NCBI GenBank assembly: GCA_034190875.2
Contig: CM067345.1
Location: 23,599,938-23,663,937, forward strand
Source: Urechis unicinctus
Taxonomy: Eukaryota; Annelida; Polychaeta; Xenopneusta; Urechidae
Reading direction: 5' to 3'
DNA length: 64,000 nt
This document shows, in pieces, positions 61,810-64,000 of this stretch. Numbering within the stretch: position 1 is the stretch's first letter; each line of letters opens with the position of its first letter. The notes under the pieces were generated by a model. The model worked only from the letters and a program-made list of their open reading frames with translations. It had not been told where the DNA came from and did no database searches. The position numbers and the translations under genes are program-made.

Positions 61810-64000
61810 GGAGCATCAGACAAAGTGACTTATGGTTTAGTAATTGATTGCTTCGACACTTCTGGCACAAGCTCACCTGTATAATGCCACTTTCAAACAA
61901 CAATTCTTTTTTATGCGACTCACACAACCTCCGTTGAATTATCATGATATTGCTGCTGCTGTTTATTTGGTGGATACTTCCATCCGAGTACTGCTAATGG
62001 CCACCTTCTGCCGAATAATTATACAGAGACAAGCTATCGTTGATTAATCATATAGCAATTCCAAACCACCGGAATATACTATCGCGTCAGAAATGTTGGC
62101 TAGAAGAAAAATGCACCACACATGTAAGTTACAGTCTCAGCATGAATTTACGTTTGTCACAAACGCGTAACCATTCGCGTTTACAATATTCACTTTTTTA
62201 AAGGTCGAGTGAATACCAGATCAGACACACACTGTTTGTGATTCTGTTAGAAGCTCTGTTAATCACATGAATAGTTGATTACTAAACCAAGAAATAAGAT
62301 ATGGGAGAAAAGGCTAAAGGTCTACAAAATTCATTCATCGTGGTAACGTCAAGTACTAACACACACTGAGCGTGTGGGTGCGTGCTCTGACGAGCTGAAG
62401 GGACGGCGATATTTGCTCAAGACCAAAGCAATACATGCCGACATTGATCGCTCTTATAGGGTGAAAAAAGGTAAATTCTTATCACAATGTTTCGATGATC
62501 ACTATCAGTGGAAGATGGACTGCAATGATGAATTTTGGATATCACGTTGATCCTTAATCCACCAATTAGACTTAATATTACCTGACAAGGCTAATGCTGT
62601 CTGAAATGTGTAAGAGAATTCGAGCAATGAAATCAAATGGCAGTTGGTGCTTTGATGATATAAGAACATTTATTGCATTCTACGTTATGACATTCAAAGA
62701 TAGTTAGATTGTGTTCGGATACGATAGTAAATTCCTGCTGAATTAATGATGGTTTGTACGAATCTTTGTGTAGCAATGAATAGACTTTCAGGAGTCCAAA
62801 TCCAAGCGCATGGGGAATGTCCCACTCAGTGTTATTGAATCCACTATTCCTTACATCGTCATTCAATACATCATGCATTATATATAACTTGCACATGTGG
62901 CCTTGGCTAAATCATCAGCTGGAAATCTGCTTAAATAAATAGAATTCATACATGTGCTCACTTATTGAGAATGCGCGCTTCATTTGGTCATAACACCTGT
63001 TTTCGTCCTGAATTATCATACCTATATTTGTTGATGAATTGCATTATTCTTCCAGCCAATATTGTCCTAAAATTGTAAAACGCAAATGGTACCGCGTCAG
63101 TGACCTTCGTAAATTCACGTGGAGATAAACAAAACTATTTCTCACCATTCACACAAATAACTTTAACTGTTAAACAGTCCTCTATCATTTTCGCGCGGTA
63201 CTATGTGATTTTTTGATGGCTTTTAACTTCAATAAACGTTCTAATATCAACCATTTATGAAATACAGTGGTATATGGGCTTGCGTTATAGAGAGGGTGTT
63301 GAAAAGGACAAGCGATATTCACAAAGTAATTTCTACAATGTCTACAATAAATGGCTATATTCATGATAATCAAGTTAATTGAATACGATGTTCGGGACAA
63401 AGAGTATTGGAGGAAATCAATAATTTAGGAGTAATAAATTTATTTGAGGGTATTTTCTGACAATGTGCTAGAGTTGCTTGTGTTTCTTCGATAGAACGCG
63501 CCGCTCAGCTGCTAGTTTCGTTAGCTGCAAAACTATATTCATGGGAACATATAAACATGTACAAAACGACATATATAGTAACCACATTAAGCTTGGCAGT
63601 GAATTGCATATCATGCAAAAGTGAATGAAAACTCTCAACAAAATACGGATGTTGGTGTTAATGAAGTGCAATAGGCTCACAGCAGACCAAGCGGTAAACA
63701 GCTGGTATTTGAAGCCAGAGAAGGAAGGTTTGGTGTATCACTGCATTAAGGGGATTTGTAATGGTATCCGATGGTCTTTATTGGCTGCTTGTGATGATCA
63801 CCATACCAAACAAGATGGCGTTCGTAAAGACCAGACCGATTCAGTTGTGCTTTACGTTTTTGAAAAGAGGCAAAATTTGCAATATAAATATCTATGTCAA
63901 AGGCATATCACTAAGATGATATGTTAGGTTTTTCCTGCAATATATACAGAACATCATCATTTTGAGTATCAACGATGAAGAGCATTACCAATAAAATCCT
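61810..64000. other. No gene recognised
   Basis: AT-rich. Open frames at 62633-62896 (-), 63468-63680 (-) and 63625-63927 (+) lack known motifs. The last contains a run of several residue types without low complexity and could be part of an exon or old element, but I cannot support it. Confidence 0.45.

Noticed and set aside
63625-63927. A 100-codon + frame at the window edge
   Set aside because: No motif, no splice evidence, and an expected length for AT-rich random sequence is not far exceeded.

Overview
This window looks like animal nuclear DNA from a lophotrochozoan, most likely a mollusc and perhaps a gastropod. Supporting this are genes split into short exons by GT-AG introns, metazoan domains (SUEL/rhamnose-binding lectin, CUB, class A GPCR, BHMT), many decayed transposons, and a tRNA-derived SINE whose tail resembles mollusc SINEs. 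The species call is inference. No rRNA, tRNA gene, CRISPR array or bacterial operon was seen.

Layout. (1) 3.5-10.1 kb and 29.3-34.9 kb, + strand: two copies of a segment, each carrying a seven-exon betaine-homocysteine methyltransferase-like gene. Copy 2 (30726-33987) reads through to a 351-residue protein with all three zinc cysteines. Copy 1 (4797-9329) has a one-base insertion in exon 4 and a GC splice donor after exon 3, so it is probably a pseudogene. A third, shorter remnant lies at 17.6-18.4 kb. (2) 10.1-29.2 kb, between the two copies, is a transposon graveyard: a minus-strand Ty3/gypsy element split by a ~4 kb terminal-inverted-repeat element that itself holds LINE sequence; a DIRS-like gag; a minus-strand LINE; a duplicated scrap of a lectin gene; and a decayed Polinton/Maverick (DNA polymerase B, packaging ATPase, capsid-like and accessory genes), itself hit by a 386-bp MITE.

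(3) 34.9-49.5 kb, - strand: three co-oriented genes for small type I membrane proteins. Each has a signal-peptide exon and a SUEL-type lectin exon; two also have CUB domains; then a stalk, one transmembrane exon and a cytoplasmic tail. Nearly all introns are phase 1, so the genes look like a family made by tandem duplication and exon shuffling. Gene B has a one-base frameshift inside its CUB exon. Gene C has an acidic, tyrosine-rich stalk. They could be surface receptors for carbohydrate or microbial ligands, but that is inference from domains.

(4) 51.0-52.1 kb, + strand: an intronless class A GPCR of 343 residues. Fragments related to it lie at 59.3 and 61.7 kb, and a different GPCR-like scrap at 58.6 kb. 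The remaining sequence from 52 to 64 kb is AT-rich, without supportable genes, and has microsatellites ((TA)n, (GT)n), a 22-bp minisatellite and short repeats.
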